DNA from: a virus | Direction: 5' to 3' (one strand) | IMG/VR virus record: IMGVR_UViG_3300020084_001471 | Location: 1-31,498 of that record | Length of the DNA: 31,498 nt | Shown: one piece after another, positions 21,961 through 30,835 of the stretch | How the letters are laid out: each line of letters opens with the position of its first letter | Position numbering within the stretch: position 1 is the first letter of the stretch | Translations under genes and position numbers: made by a program | Notes under the pieces: model-generated | Seen by the model: the letters and a program-made list of their open reading frames with translations, nothing else | Told to the model about the DNA's origin: nothing | Database searches by the model: none

Positions 21961-23691
21961 GTGAAGCTAGCAGAGGCATACGTCGAATTGGTCGGACGCA
22001 TGAACCGGCTTGAGTCTGATTTCAAACGCGCCGGTGCGATGGGAACGGCAGCCGGAAAGCAGGCGGGCGAAGCTTATGGTTCGGCCTTCGAGCAATCTGT
22101 CAAGACTCACGCAGAAAAAGCGAGGCAGGCACTCAACACACCGCTGAGAGACCCTGTGACTGGTCGGATGATTAGCCGAGGTTCTCTGGGGCAATATGGA
22201 AATGCGATGTTGTTTCGAGCGACAAGTCTGCAAGGTGCTACAATCCCTCCCGAATTATTAGGAGCAGGGGTCGGTATGGTAGCTGCGCGAACGGCTAGCA
22301 ATACAGCTATGCAAATAGCTAATAGTACAACAGCGCGAATGGCTAGTGGTGCAGTGGCGGCATCAATGCGTATAGCTACTCCGTTGCTTGGTATTTATGG
22401 TGCTTATCGCATGGGTAAAATGGCTCTAGAAGAATCTATGCAGTCGGAGGAAGCATCGCGTATGTTCGTTGCTGCAATGGGTGCTCAATCTGAAGCTGCC
22501 CAACAATGGGCTGATAGATTAGCACAGACGGTGGCGCGTGAAAACGAGGACATTATGCAGAACGTCGCCGTTTTCAAGCTATTGTTCGATCAATTCGGCA
22601 TCGGCGAAAAAGCTGCTTTAGATATGTCAAAAGGGCTGATCGAACTTCAATACAAGCTTTCTGCGGTTAGCGGAGCTCGCCCAGAAGAAGTTTATGGTGC
22701 ATTGTTGTCGGCTCTAGCGGGACGCGCAAGAGCACTCAGGCAGTTCGGAATTAGGCTTGATGAGACGAATGTAAAAGAGACGGCATATCGGCTTGGTCTT
22801 GCCGCAACCGGAAGCGAGCTAAACGAAACACAGAAAGCCTTAGCTACCTATGCTGCGCTGATGGAACGAAGTACCAAAATAGCTGGCGATCTTAACAAGG
22901 TTCAAGAACTTCTGAGAACTCGCGTTCGCTCTGTTGGTGTTGAATATAGAGAAGCTTTCCGAGCGATAGGTGAAGCAGGAAAACAATCTGGTCTAGTAGA
23001 TGTGGCGCTCAAGATTGCCAAAGTTCCTGCATACGCGATAGGGGCAATGGGACGTGCGTTCACTGGCGCACCCGAAGCGTCTGTGCAAGAGACAGAATAT
23101 GCTCGCAGCCGACTAGCGGCGAAAACCGCAAAGGAAGAAGGACTCGCTTCTTTTTGGCGCCGGGCAGAATTGAATCGTAGGATTGCCGAAGAAGATATTC
23201 GGTCACAGCAAGAGAGAGCAACACAGATAAGTTTTGCTCGCCGCGACGTGCTCAGCAAGTTCCTAGAGACGTTCGCAAAGTACACGCCGGAAAGCGGATG
23301 GTACGACGTGACTCAGCCGATGTTCGTAAACAAGGGACGCGGCATTGGCAGAGATATGGTCAAGTCTGGTCGCTATTGGATCGAAGGGCAAAAAACGCAG
23401 ATCAAGCAGTTCATGGCGGCATACGAACAACTCCAGGAGATGCAGTTTCTCAGCCGCACACTAGGCACAATGGGGATAACAAAAATGCCGTCGTTCCTAT
23501 CCGACATAGCGCAACGTGCGTATGGCACGATGGCTCGCATCGGCCCTCAGTTTCTCGGCGCAGAATGGGGTAGATTTGCAGAACCCCGAAAGACGACAGA
23601 AGAAAAGCAGTTGGAAGAACTGGTCGCGATTCGCAAGAACACCGCGAAGGGCAACACCGCGCAATCAGACCAATATGAGATTGCCGAATAA
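21961..23691 (+). CDS. Tail tape measure protein
   Basis: A 576-residue protein with a GTG start 4 bases after the chaperone stop; GGAG (21949-21952) is 8 bases upstream. The N-terminus KLAEAYVELVGRMNRLESDF is typical of tape measures. A Gly/Ala-rich weakly hydrophobic region follows (GVGMVAARTASNTAMQIANS, IATPLLGIYGAYRMGKMALE), then long helices (QEERATQ-type coiled segments around 400-440). At about 1.5 angstrom per residue it would set a tail near 85 nm. Nucleotides about 22250-22950 look more AT-rich, with different codon choice from the flanks, possibly a recombined segment. It measures tail length and is expelled during DNA injection. Confidence 0.88.
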   Translation: MKLAEAYVELVGRMNRLESDFKRAGAMGTAAGKQAGEAYGSAFEQSVKTHAEKARQALNTPLRDPVTGRMISRGSLGQYGNAMLFRATSLQGATIPPELLGAGVGMVAARTASNTAMQIANSTTARMASGAVAASMRIATPLLGIYGAYRMGKMALEESMQSEEASRMFVAAMGAQSEAAQQWADRLAQTVARENEDIMQNVAVFKLLFDQFGIGEKAALDMSKGLIELQYKLSAVSGARPEEVYGALLSALAGRARALRQFGIRLDETNVKETAYRLGLAATGSELNETQKALATYAALMERSTKIAGDLNKVQELLRTRVRSVGVEYREAFRAIGEAGKQSGLVDVALKIAKVPAYAIGAMGRAFTGAPEASVQETEYARSRLAAKTAKEEGLASFWRRAELNRRIAEEDIRSQQERATQISFARRDVLSKFLETFAKYTPESGWYDVTQPMFVNKGRGIGRDMVKSGRYWIEGQKTQIKQFMAAYEQLQEMQFLSRTLGTMGITKMPSFLSDIAQRAYGTMARIGPQFLGAEWGRFAEPRKTTEEKQLEELVAIRKNTAKGNTAQSDQYEIAE

Positions 23692-24530
23692 TGGCCGTTA
23701 GAGAACTCAGACCACCCGCAAGCCCAGGCCGCCGCCTTTGGTACGACGGTAACTGGCATGGCGAAATACCTTTTGCAGTTATTGACGCCAGTACTAAAAA
23801 TCCCGATGCTTTTTTGACCGAGGTAGTGGCGGCTTTTCCTCTCGGCAAGCCCTGGTCACTGATGCTTCCAGAGCTTCGTGTGATTCAGCTTGATATGGCT
23901 CTTGAGTTGGAAGAGGCGGGGACGAGCAATTGCGAATGGCGCGGGCGAGCGATCTATGGCCCGCCGCAATCTGGCGGCCTCGGCTCGGCAGGAGATGTGA
24001 ATTTTTGGTATGATGCAACGCCTGGAATTGTGACAACGCGAGTTGATAGCGACGGAAATCCTCTTTCCGCCAATATTGAACTACAGATACCGATTGTAAC
24101 CGAGACGTTTTTCTACGAGCGCACAGAAAGCGCCGTCGGATTCTGGGTTGATCGTTCTCTGCGCCATTGGTCTGACGCGCAGCCACGTCACATGTGGGGA
24201 ATGAATAGCGAGGATGACTTTAGCCAACGCACTCGCGTAAATGAGTGCGTTAACCGCACGAATTCCAATTTCTTTCACGGCGAAGGGACGGGTAAATGGC
24301 TCTGTCGCGGCGCAAGTCCGATACGGCAGAACGATCCGTTGATTTTTGAAGGTGTTGAATATGACCGTTGGCTCGTGCGCTATGCCTTCGAGCGGCGGAT
24401 TTTCCTTCAGGGCAATCAACAGCGGCATTGGAAGGAATGGGTTGACGATGAATTGAAAGAGGTTTTTGAGCGCGCCGACTTTGGCCGCTTAGAATTGGTT
24501 TGGCGCAACGGCTCGCCGATAGCTGCTTAA
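23691..24530 (+). CDS. Tail tip protein, distal-tail-like (uncertain)
   Basis: A 279-residue protein whose ATG overlaps the tape-measure TAA (TAATG). In siphoviruses the gene after the tape measure is the distal tail or minor tail protein that starts tail assembly. The product is beta-rich and Trp-rich (FPLGKPWSLMLPELRVIQLD, SAVGFWVDRSLRHWSDAQPR) with a C-terminal helix (KEWVDDELKEVFERADFGRL). No Dit-specific motif can be shown by eye, so the assignment is by position. There are few cysteines and no signal peptide. Confidence 0.6.
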   Translation: MAVRELRPPASPGRRLWYDGNWHGEIPFAVIDASTKNPDAFLTEVVAAFPLGKPWSLMLPELRVIQLDMALELEEAGTSNCEWRGRAIYGPPQSGGLGSAGDVNFWYDATPGIVTTRVDSDGNPLSANIELQIPIVTETFFYERTESAVGFWVDRSLRHWSDAQPRHMWGMNSEDDFSQRTRVNECVNRTNSNFFHGEGTGKWLCRGASPIRQNDPLIFEGVEYDRWLVRYAFERRIFLQGNQQRHWKEWVDDELKEVFERADFGRLELVWRNGSPIAA

Positions 24531-24531
24531 T

Positions 24532-24789
24532 ATGGAATTTGAAAGGTTGCCAGACAAATCACTCGTGAGTGGCCGGGCGGAAAATCGTTTCCGCCGCGCA
24601 ATTGCTCAGGCAATGCCGGTGCGGGTTGCCGGAGCGACAATGGCGCGATTGCCCGGTGGGACCGTCATCGGTTTTCCTGGCACTTTGAGAAGTGGCACAG
24701 GCGGCGGTAGTAGCGATCTAATCGCACACGGCCACACGAGCGACACCGACGGCGGCTATAGCACGGCAGGTTTCACCGACCCCATTTGA
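24532..24789 (+). CDS. Small Gly-rich tail-associated protein, 85 residues
   Basis: The ATG follows the previous stop by one base. A basic N-terminal helix (GRAENRFRRAIAQAMPVRVA) is followed by a glycine-rich, collagen-like or beta-structured segment (PGTLRSGTGGGSSDLIAHGH, then TSDTDGGYSTAGFTDP). The HGHTSDTDGG run resembles the end of short fibre or spike linkers. I do not recognise a family. Location between the distal tail gene and the adhesin suggests a tip adaptor. Confidence 0.55.
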   Translation: MEFERLPDKSLVSGRAENRFRRAIAQAMPVRVAGATMARLPGGTVIGFPGTLRSGTGGGSSDLIAHGHTSDTDGGYSTAGFTDPI

Positions 24790-24807
24790 TCTTCGAGCGC
24801 CCTGACA

Positions 24808-27800
24808 GTGATACACCCCAAAGCATCCTACCTCACGACGATTTTCTCTGAGCTCGCTTCCAAATCAAACGTACCGCGCGATAGCCGTGAGGGAATCGAG
24901 GAACAGACGCTTGCGGTCGGCATGAATGAATACAAACCAGTTTTCACAGACGCCTGTGTGGGTTGCCCCGCCCGCTGGAAAGAGGAAACGGCTCTCGGCC
25001 ATGTTGTGCCAGATAAGATGCAGCAAACAACACAGACGCCGCAAGTGCACTTATTTAGTCGCAACACATTTCGGAAGATGCACAAGCTGATCTGTGAACT
25101 GAACGGAGTAGGTAGCGGTCTCTATGCGCCGGTCGGCGGATTGCCTGCTGGCGGCGCGCCGATCTGGGTGAATGTTTATCTTGTCGGCGTGGATGGTGAA
25201 TGGTTGACGCTCTGCTGCTACTGGGATGGTCAATATCACGATCCGCGAAACATGCTGAATGAATTTGGGCAATCAGTCGGTCCTGTCGCGCCGAACTGGA
25301 CGGCGGGACTGTGCTATGCGGGAACGAATTATGAAGCGAAGGGTCTCTATCTGCTGATTGAGGATGTGCGATTTTGGACGCCTCTTTATGGCGACACGGC
25401 TGCGCCCTATTATGTTTTTCAGATTCGCATCCCTGCCGACATTAGCGACATTCTGACGGGCGTACCTTCTGGCGGCGCGCGGTTCTATACCCCTGGCACG
25501 ACACCCGAGCTTGGCAAGGATATTAACGTCGAGCTTAGCAAACCATATCGCCCGCTCTATACGGCGCTGTTCGAGCACGAACGACTGCCATGTCGAAAAC
25601 GAAAGATCGAGATTCTTGCGCCATTCTCTGAGCTCGACATTCATGGCGGATTGCTGCTCAGCGGCCATGACGGATTGACCGATGGTGTAAGGATTTCCGC
25701 GCCCGTCTCGTGGCATGAGACGCCAACCTACCATGAAACGGGTCGGTGGTATGAAATGGGATATGAGACGAACATTGCAGGCAATCTGAAGGTCGAGCGA
25801 AAAGTTGGCGAGACGTGGGAAGATGTTACCAGTAGCGTGCGGGCGACGGAATATGAAAACATAGAAGGCGTGTACTACGTCAAGAAACATTGGTGGTCAA
25901 GGGTGCAGACCACGAACTCGCCCTACCAGACGAAACTCTATCTGAGAGGTTTCATTCCGACAGCCGAAGGGACTTGGTTTACCCCCGATAGCGATCTCAC
26001 TGAAGGAGCATCGGCGATTCGCATCACTTACTGGCCGGTGCAAGAGGGAGCGCATAGCGGGCGCGTGACGCAGCGCTCGATGCTTTGCGGCAATTGTCGC
26101 CGTGACTATAGCGAATGGATTGGCGCGACGGGAGCGGGCGTGCAAGGTGTCGGAGTTGATCCTGAAGGGCATCATTGGTATTGCGCGGCACGCACGGTTG
26201 CTTCCGGCGTCGCCAATTTCGTTGCGGGTAAATGTCAACTGGCCCGCAACTGCTCCCACTATGACTGGGGCTACCCTGACCTGCCGTCGCCGCAAGTGCT
26301 CGCAGAGATTGATTCCGCCAAGTACTGGGTCACGGTAACGCCATATCCGCCAGGCTCGCCGCAATACTGGGTGCATATCTGCGCGCCTTCGATTATGCTC
26401 CTGCTCGGAGCGCGATATGATTGCGCTGCTGGCAACCATGAATTTGTAGAAACGGCGGGCAATGGATGTCTGGGTAATTGGTTAGAGACGGCGGGCGACG
26501 GCACGATCCAAGGGATTCACAGAGGCGCAATCTATCATATCTGCGGTTCGGGCTGCAACCCCACAGGATATGACGACCATCGCTACGGCTTGTTGATTCT
26601 CAGTGACACGATCTATGCGGACGGATTGCGGCCACACAAGCAATCCGATTTCGTTTTGGAGGATGCCGAGAGCGATCCTGTTCCGGCTCATCGCGCCTAT
26701 TTGCTTCGCCAGTTCATCTCGACATATAAGGGGGTGAAAACTTACGGCGCGCAATGGTATCGGCGGGCGCGGGCGGCATTGGGCTGGCAAGGGGAAAATC
26801 GCGTTAGTCGCGTGCCCGCGCTCGGCAATTTCGTAAAAACCTTCTTTCCGGCGATCAAACCATTTGAGGCCGGAACGACGGAATTCGCCAAGGGGGCGGT
26901 CGAGGTCGGTTCGTGGACGCTCGGCGGTGAAGAATACGGACTCAAAATCACTCGCACGCGCACAAAGCCTCTGCCTTACAAACGCCTCGGCGCCCTCTCT
27001 TGCAATTCCTATGGTGAATCAAAGAACCACACAGGCAGAGTGCTTGTGGTGCTCGGCTACGTGGACGGCCAACTGGGAATTGACTGCTACCCTGGCTGGC
27101 ATCGGCTTTGCATGACTGAACCTGGCGGCGAGACAATCTTGAATTTCAAAGGATCGGGTAACGTTGTAGAGCTGCCTGACGACTTGCGATTGGCTTCACC
27201 GCACGAGCTGAGCTACTGCCGGAAATTCGGCGACGTTCACGACAAAGTCGCAGCGGGCGATACGATAGAGTTCACGACAATCGCAGCGCTTGCAGGTAAG
27301 AAATTCTATGTGCGTTGGGCAAAGCCGAGCTGTGGAACGCAGTTCCTTCCGCCGAGTGCTTACCCCTGGTGGGACTCGCCGCTGGTCATCGGCTGGCCCG
27401 CCGTGAACCATGACTATTTTCTAAACGCCGACCGCCTTGTGATTCAAGATGAACATGACTTGCTCAAGGCAGCGTTTGATGCCGGATTGTTTGCGAATGC
27501 TTATTTTCGCGTGGACACGTCGGGTGTGTGGGCGATGAATAGGCCACTTGAGGCCGCTGTGATGCGAAAACCGATGACGGGGAGGCCGACAAAAGAAGTG
27601 CCAGAGCCGCCGATGATTTCCGTTTCGCCTACGGGCGCTGTGGATTTTGGGTCAGTCCCCATTGGAGGGGCATTGGAGTTGCTTGCGTTCACGGTCAAAA
27701 ACATCGGCGAGCAAACACTGATTGGAACGGCAAGCGTAGCTGCGCCGTTCAGCATAGTTTCGGGCGACTCGTTCAGCTTGGCGAATCAAGAGAGTCAGCA

Positions 27801-28593
27801 GGTTCTCATCCGTTTCGCGCCGACCGCACTTGGAACTTACAGTGAGACTGTCAGCTTCGCAAGCAACGGCGGCAATGTCACACGAACGGTTATCGGCGGA
27901 AGTGAACAGGAATCTTTTCCCGTGCCGACGCCGACGCCGACAGCTACTCCCATTCCAACACCTACACCCGGCAGCCCGCCGCCAATGCCTTTTAACTTTG
28001 AGGCGACTGAAGGTTTTGATTGGATTTTCGGATTCTGGAAAGATTTGGAAGATGCCCCGCTATTTCAAATCTGCGCACAACGAACAGGATTGTTCTTTCC
28101 CGATTATCCAGACGAGGGATCGTTGCCGCCACCGGATTTGGAGCAATTTTCTTTGGCGATGATTACTCCAGGTAAGCCACTTTTTCCTGAACATTGGCCT
28201 ATGCTTGGTTTTTGCCAATGGTGGGAAATTTTGCCTTTCGGATATTTAGCAAAGCTTTCTTGGGATAGCGAATGGGTTTGGTTTCGGATACGGGCGATCA
28301 ATGAATATGGTGCGAGCGATTGGACTGTGCCCGACGCTGGTTACTGGACATATCCTGGATGGCCGACGCCAACACCAACTCCGCCTCCAACTCCTACTCC
28401 AACGCCGCCGCCGCCAACGCCAACTCCAACGCCAACTCCAACGCCAACTCCAACGCCAACTCCAACGCCAACTCCAACGCCAACTCCAACGCCAACACCA
28501 ACACCAACGCCAACTCCAACGCCAACACCAACACCAACGCCGAGCTTTCCGCCACTCACAGGAACTCCGCCACCGCCGACGGGAACAGAGTGA
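24808..28593 (+). CDS. Large tail adhesin / tip protein with ASH-like and Fn3-like domains and Pro-Thr stalks
   Basis: A 1261-residue protein with a GTG start at 24808 (no strong ribosome binding site). The first 930 residues are beta-rich, with Cys-rich patches: CVGC near 51-54, and between about 425 and 590 several pairs such as CGNC, CQLARNC and CGSGC. Residues about 936-1035 form an ASH/choice-of-anchor-D type Ig fold (VDFGSVPIGGALELLAFTVK, later NGGNVTRTVIGG). A short Pro-Thr linker follows (1039-1058), then an Fn3-like domain (about 1060-1180, ending WFRIRAINEYGASDWT). Residues from about 1186 are a long Pro-Thr stalk ending SFPPLTGTPPPPTGTE. By position and domains it is a host-contact protein at the tail tip. 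The gene for a glycosyltransferase fusion starts 11 bases after its stop. Confidence 0.75.
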   Translation: MIHPKASYLTTIFSELASKSNVPRDSREGIEEQTLAVGMNEYKPVFTDACVGCPARWKEETALGHVVPDKMQQTTQTPQVHLFSRNTFRKMHKLICELNGVGSGLYAPVGGLPAGGAPIWVNVYLVGVDGEWLTLCCYWDGQYHDPRNMLNEFGQSVGPVAPNWTAGLCYAGTNYEAKGLYLLIEDVRFWTPLYGDTAAPYYVFQIRIPADISDILTGVPSGGARFYTPGTTPELGKDINVELSKPYRPLYTALFEHERLPCRKRKIEILAPFSELDIHGGLLLSGHDGLTDGVRISAPVSWHETPTYHETGRWYEMGYETNIAGNLKVERKVGETWEDVTSSVRATEYENIEGVYYVKKHWWSRVQTTNSPYQTKLYLRGFIPTAEGTWFTPDSDLTEGASAIRITYWPVQEGAHSGRVTQRSMLCGNCRRDYSEWIGATGAGVQGVGVDPEGHHWYCAARTVASGVANFVAGKCQLARNCSHYDWGYPDLPSPQVLAEIDSAKYWVTVTPYPPGSPQYWVHICAPSIMLLLGARYDCAAGNHEFVETAGNGCLGNWLETAGDGTIQGIHRGAIYHICGSGCNPTGYDDHRYGLLILSDTIYADGLRPHKQSDFVLEDAESDPVPAHRAYLLRQFISTYKGVKTYGAQWYRRARAALGWQGENRVSRVPALGNFVKTFFPAIKPFEAGTTEFAKGAVEVGSWTLGGEEYGLKITRTRTKPLPYKRLGALSCNSYGESKNHTGRVLVVLGYVDGQLGIDCYPGWHRLCMTEPGGETILNFKGSGNVVELPDDLRLASPHELSYCRKFGDVHDKVAAGDTIEFTTIAALAGKKFYVRWAKPSCGTQFLPPSAYPWWDSPLVIGWPAVNHDYFLNADRLVIQDEHDLLKAAFDAGLFANAYFRVDTSGVWAMNRPLEAAVMRKPMTGRPTKEVPEPPMISVSPTGAVDFGSVPIGGALELLAFTVKNIGEQTLIGTASVAAPFSIVSGDSFSLANQESQQVLIRFAPTALGTYSETVSFASNGGNVTRTVIGGSEQESFPVPTPTPTATPIPTPTPGSPPPMPFNFEATEGFDWIFGFWKDLEDAPLFQICAQRTGLFFPDYPDEGSLPPPDLEQFSLAMITPGKPLFPEHWPMLGFCQWWEILPFGYLAKLSWDSEWVWFRIRAINEYGASDWTVPDAGYWTYPGWPTPTPTPPPTPTPTPPPPTPTPTPTPTPTPTPTPTPTPTPTPTPTPTPTPTPTPTPTPTPSFPPLTGTPPPPTGTE
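28363..28541 (+). repeat. Hexanucleotide microsatellite encoding the Pro-Thr stalk
   Basis: About 180 bases built from CCAACG/CCAACT/CCAACA units with some CCGCCG. Because the unit is six bases, gain or loss of units keeps the reading frame and changes stalk length. The +1 frame over the repeat is also open (Ala-Asn-Ser-Asn repeats) and runs into the next gene's frame. A shorter version of the same repeat encodes the tails at about 20809-20849 and 21245-21270. Confidence 0.9.
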
Positions 28594-28604
28594 GGAAAAC
28601 ACTT

Positions 28605-30173
28605 ATGAATACCCGACCAAAAGTATCGGTGTGCATCAACAGCGCAGGGGAAGGTCCTCGTTTGAAAAGCACAATAAGTGAATTCCACAACGCGCTCGGC
28701 GACTATCCACACGAATTCGTCATTGTTGACGACGCCAGTACCGACGGGTCAGCTTCAGAGCTGGGCGAGGAAGTGAGAGTCCTACGGAATGAAACGCGGA
28801 TTGGCTGTGATCGCTCCAAAAATCGAGCGATGTTTGCCGCTCGTGCTGAATGTCTTTGGTTTGCAGACGGCCACCACAACCTTGTATCAGGGAGTGCAAT
28901 CGAGCTGATCGAAAGCGCGATGGATTTGCAGGCGATAGTCTGTCCGATCATTCGCCATATTGCCTACGATCAATTTTGGCAACCTTACGTCCTCAGCGGT
29001 CAATTGTTGATTCCCGATCCTAAAGCGCTCGGACTATACAGTGGTTTCTTTGAATCCGTTCGCGCAGAAAAGCTGACAAACGAAATCATTCCGATAGATG
29101 TCCCCGCGATGACTTTCGTTGTTTCACGTTCCACATTGATCGAGCGTTTAGGCGGAATCAACAACTATGAAGGCGCGTATGGTTCGCAAGAGCGTGGAAT
29201 AGGATTGAGGGCATTCATGGCTGACGTTCCAATTCGAGTTCTTAGCTCGGTTCAGGTCGGCCATGAATTCAACTGCAAAGATTCGCCCTCAAGAAACCAT
29301 TTCCCCTACCGGCCACAAAGCGGAATTAGCGTAGCTAAAAACGCATGGCACGCCTATGCGGTCGTGACGATACCTGAGACGTTTGATCGCTACATTCGCC
29401 CTGCACTCATGTCTGGCCATGGCTGGAGAGCTGGCGCGGGAACCGAACAATCTCTTATAGTCAAGTCCGAACAGGAGCATTTTCACCGGTTCTGCAAGAA
29501 GCGCGCAGACTGGGAGCTGGTCGAAAAAATCGGACTGTATAGGCAAGAGCTGCGGGGACTTCCGCTGAATGACATCGGCGATCATCCTCTTGAACCGCTG
29601 GCCGTTGAGATGGTCGAACGTTATGCGCACGGTCGCGCGCTCGAATTTGGGACAGGTTCGGCAAAGGGCACGAGAGCTCTTCTCACAAAATGCCTTGAGG
29701 TCGTCACGATAGATGACGATCTTTCCTTTGTGACAAAGGCACAAGAGGAATTCAAAAATAAGCGAGTCCATTGTTTGTGCGCCCAACTTGGCGCGGATGG
29801 ATTCTATCAGCTCAGATTGATCGGTCTCTTCGATACTGTCCTGATTGATGGTCCGATCAACTATGGATCAAGGAATGGAGCGCGGAGCAATGCTATGCGC
29901 GCAATCTGGCCGCACGTGAAAATGGGGACAGTGATCTTGGTTGACGACGGCAAACGCGACACGGCAATGGTTGAACAGTGGCTACGCGAATACCCGCTCA
30001 CGGGCGAGCTACTTCCCACGAATCGAGGGATGTGGAAGTTGCTCGTAACCGGCGAGGGCAATGCGGATTTGCGGGAAGAGCTATCAGATTTGGCGAGCAA
30101 CGTCCGATCCTTATCGGAGCTCTTTGATCTTTCGGGCACGCCGCCGCCAGCGGTAGAGATTGCGGAAGATTGA
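28605..30173 (+). CDS. Glycosyltransferase (GT2/GT27-like) fused to a SAM methyltransferase
   Basis: The ATG at 28605 is preferred: GAGG lies 9 bases upstream, and the frame upstream is only the Ala-Asn-Ser-Asn reading of the Pro-Thr repeat. Of 522 residues, 1-225 form a GT-A domain. VSVCINSAGEGPRLK opens it, FVIVDDASTDGS (38-49) is the nucleotide-sugar site, FADGHH (86-91) has D88-x-H90, VCPIIRHIAYDQF is at 112-124, and VGHEF (218-222) holds H220. The DXH plus later VGHxF arrangement resembles the metal ligands of polypeptide GalNAc-transferases rather than the usual DXD of GT2. Residues about 325-500 form a class I methyltransferase: LEFGTGSAKGTRALL (from 346), a following VVTIDDDL and DTVLIDGP (410-417). 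Its neighbours suggest it modifies the Pro-Thr tails, but a role on host surface sugars is possible. Confidence 0.83.
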   Translation: MNTRPKVSVCINSAGEGPRLKSTISEFHNALGDYPHEFVIVDDASTDGSASELGEEVRVLRNETRIGCDRSKNRAMFAARAECLWFADGHHNLVSGSAIELIESAMDLQAIVCPIIRHIAYDQFWQPYVLSGQLLIPDPKALGLYSGFFESVRAEKLTNEIIPIDVPAMTFVVSRSTLIERLGGINNYEGAYGSQERGIGLRAFMADVPIRVLSSVQVGHEFNCKDSPSRNHFPYRPQSGISVAKNAWHAYAVVTIPETFDRYIRPALMSGHGWRAGAGTEQSLIVKSEQEHFHRFCKKRADWELVEKIGLYRQELRGLPLNDIGDHPLEPLAVEMVERYAHGRALEFGTGSAKGTRALLTKCLEVVTIDDDLSFVTKAQEEFKNKRVHCLCAQLGADGFYQLRLIGLFDTVLIDGPINYGSRNGARSNAMRAIWPHVKMGTVILVDDGKRDTAMVEQWLREYPLTGELLPTNRGMWKLLVTGEGNADLREELSDLASNVRSLSELFDLSGTPPPAVEIAED

Positions 30174-30176
30174 CCC

Positions 30177-30368
30177 ATGCTAACGATACCCGATCCAGAC
30201 TGGCCCTACTTTACTATCATTCCGGCAGAGGCGCTGTGGATTGAGTTGGCCGAAGGGCCGGTTTACGTCAAGAGGCGCTGGCTTGAGGAGAACTTGGCCG
30301 CCGACATAGAAGGCAAGGCGGAGGAATACTGTTTCAGATTGACCGGCTATCCCGTCACTGGTATGTAA
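30177..30368 (+). CDS. Small hypothetical protein, 63 residues
   Basis: The ATG lies 3 bases after the preceding TGA. The product (MLTIPDPDWPYFTIIPAEAL..., later VYVKRRWLEENLAADIEGKA) is acidic, without membrane or signal segments, and probably one beta-hairpin plus a helix. No family is recognised. Tight spacing in the operon supports it as a real gene. Confidence 0.58.
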   Translation: MLTIPDPDWPYFTIIPAEALWIELAEGPVYVKRRWLEENLAADIEGKAEEYCFRLTGYPVTGM

Positions 30369-30394
30369 CTGCAAAATCTGATCGGAGGGCAAGG

Positions 30395-30835
30395 ATGCAA
30401 AAAATCACCGAATCCATGCAAGCATTAGCCGAACAATATCGCGTCCGGTGGGAACGCCAAGGCGACGGTGAATATGTGATTCAGGGCAGACGCGGCGATT
30501 CGCACATTTACGATCCCTATGTCGCCGGACATTTAGCTCTGGCTCTTATGGAGAATGGGAGACAGGTCAGGGGATTTGCTCCGCTCCTGACCGCGCACTG
30601 GAAAGAGAAGATCAAGAGAGAACACCCTGAGTGGCGGATTCTGCAAGAAGGTGACGCCGAGGCTTGCTTTCTGTTCCCAGAAACCGATCTGCCAGCCGCC
30701 CTGGATTATGCCCGCGTGAGGCGGCGAAAACTGATTTCGGAGGCTACACGGCAAAAATTGGCAAGCATGGGTCACAGATTTCGACCCGGCACAAGGCAGG
30801 AAGCGATCCAAGAGAGCCTATTTTCGACGATCTAG
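30395..30835 (+). CDS. Hypothetical protein, 146 residues
   Basis: A strong GGAGGGCAAGG ribosome binding site precedes the ATG. N-terminal residues 1-50 (MQKITESMQALAEQYRVRWE, then GEYVIQGRRGDSHIYDPYVA) may form a small alpha/beta domain, the middle is helical (HLALALMENGRQVRGFAPLL, EKIKREHPEWRILQEG), and the C-terminus is basic (RVRRRKLISEATRQKLASMG). No membrane segment or signal peptide. I do not recognise a family. It lies between the glycosyltransferase fusion and a further tail-region gene, separated from both by short gaps; the 72-base gap after it shows nothing clear. Confidence 0.62.
   Translation: MQKITESMQALAEQYRVRWERQGDGEYVIQGRRGDSHIYDPYVAGHLALALMENGRQVRGFAPLLTAHWKEKIKREHPEWRILQEGDAEACFLFPETDLPAALDYARVRRRKLISEATRQKLASMGHRFRPGTRQEAIQESLFSTI

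Noticed and set aside
28320-28604. N-terminal Ala-Asn-Ser-Asn extension of the glycosyltransferase
   Set aside because: It is the +1 reading of the Pro-Thr microsatellite; a ribosome binding site and a GT-A-like N-terminus place the start at 28605.
28246-28712. Gly-Val and Trp-Arg repeat ORFs on the minus strand and a Gln/Arg-rich ORF on the plus strand
   Set aside because: They are alternative-frame readings of the same hexanucleotide repeat with no ribosome binding sites.
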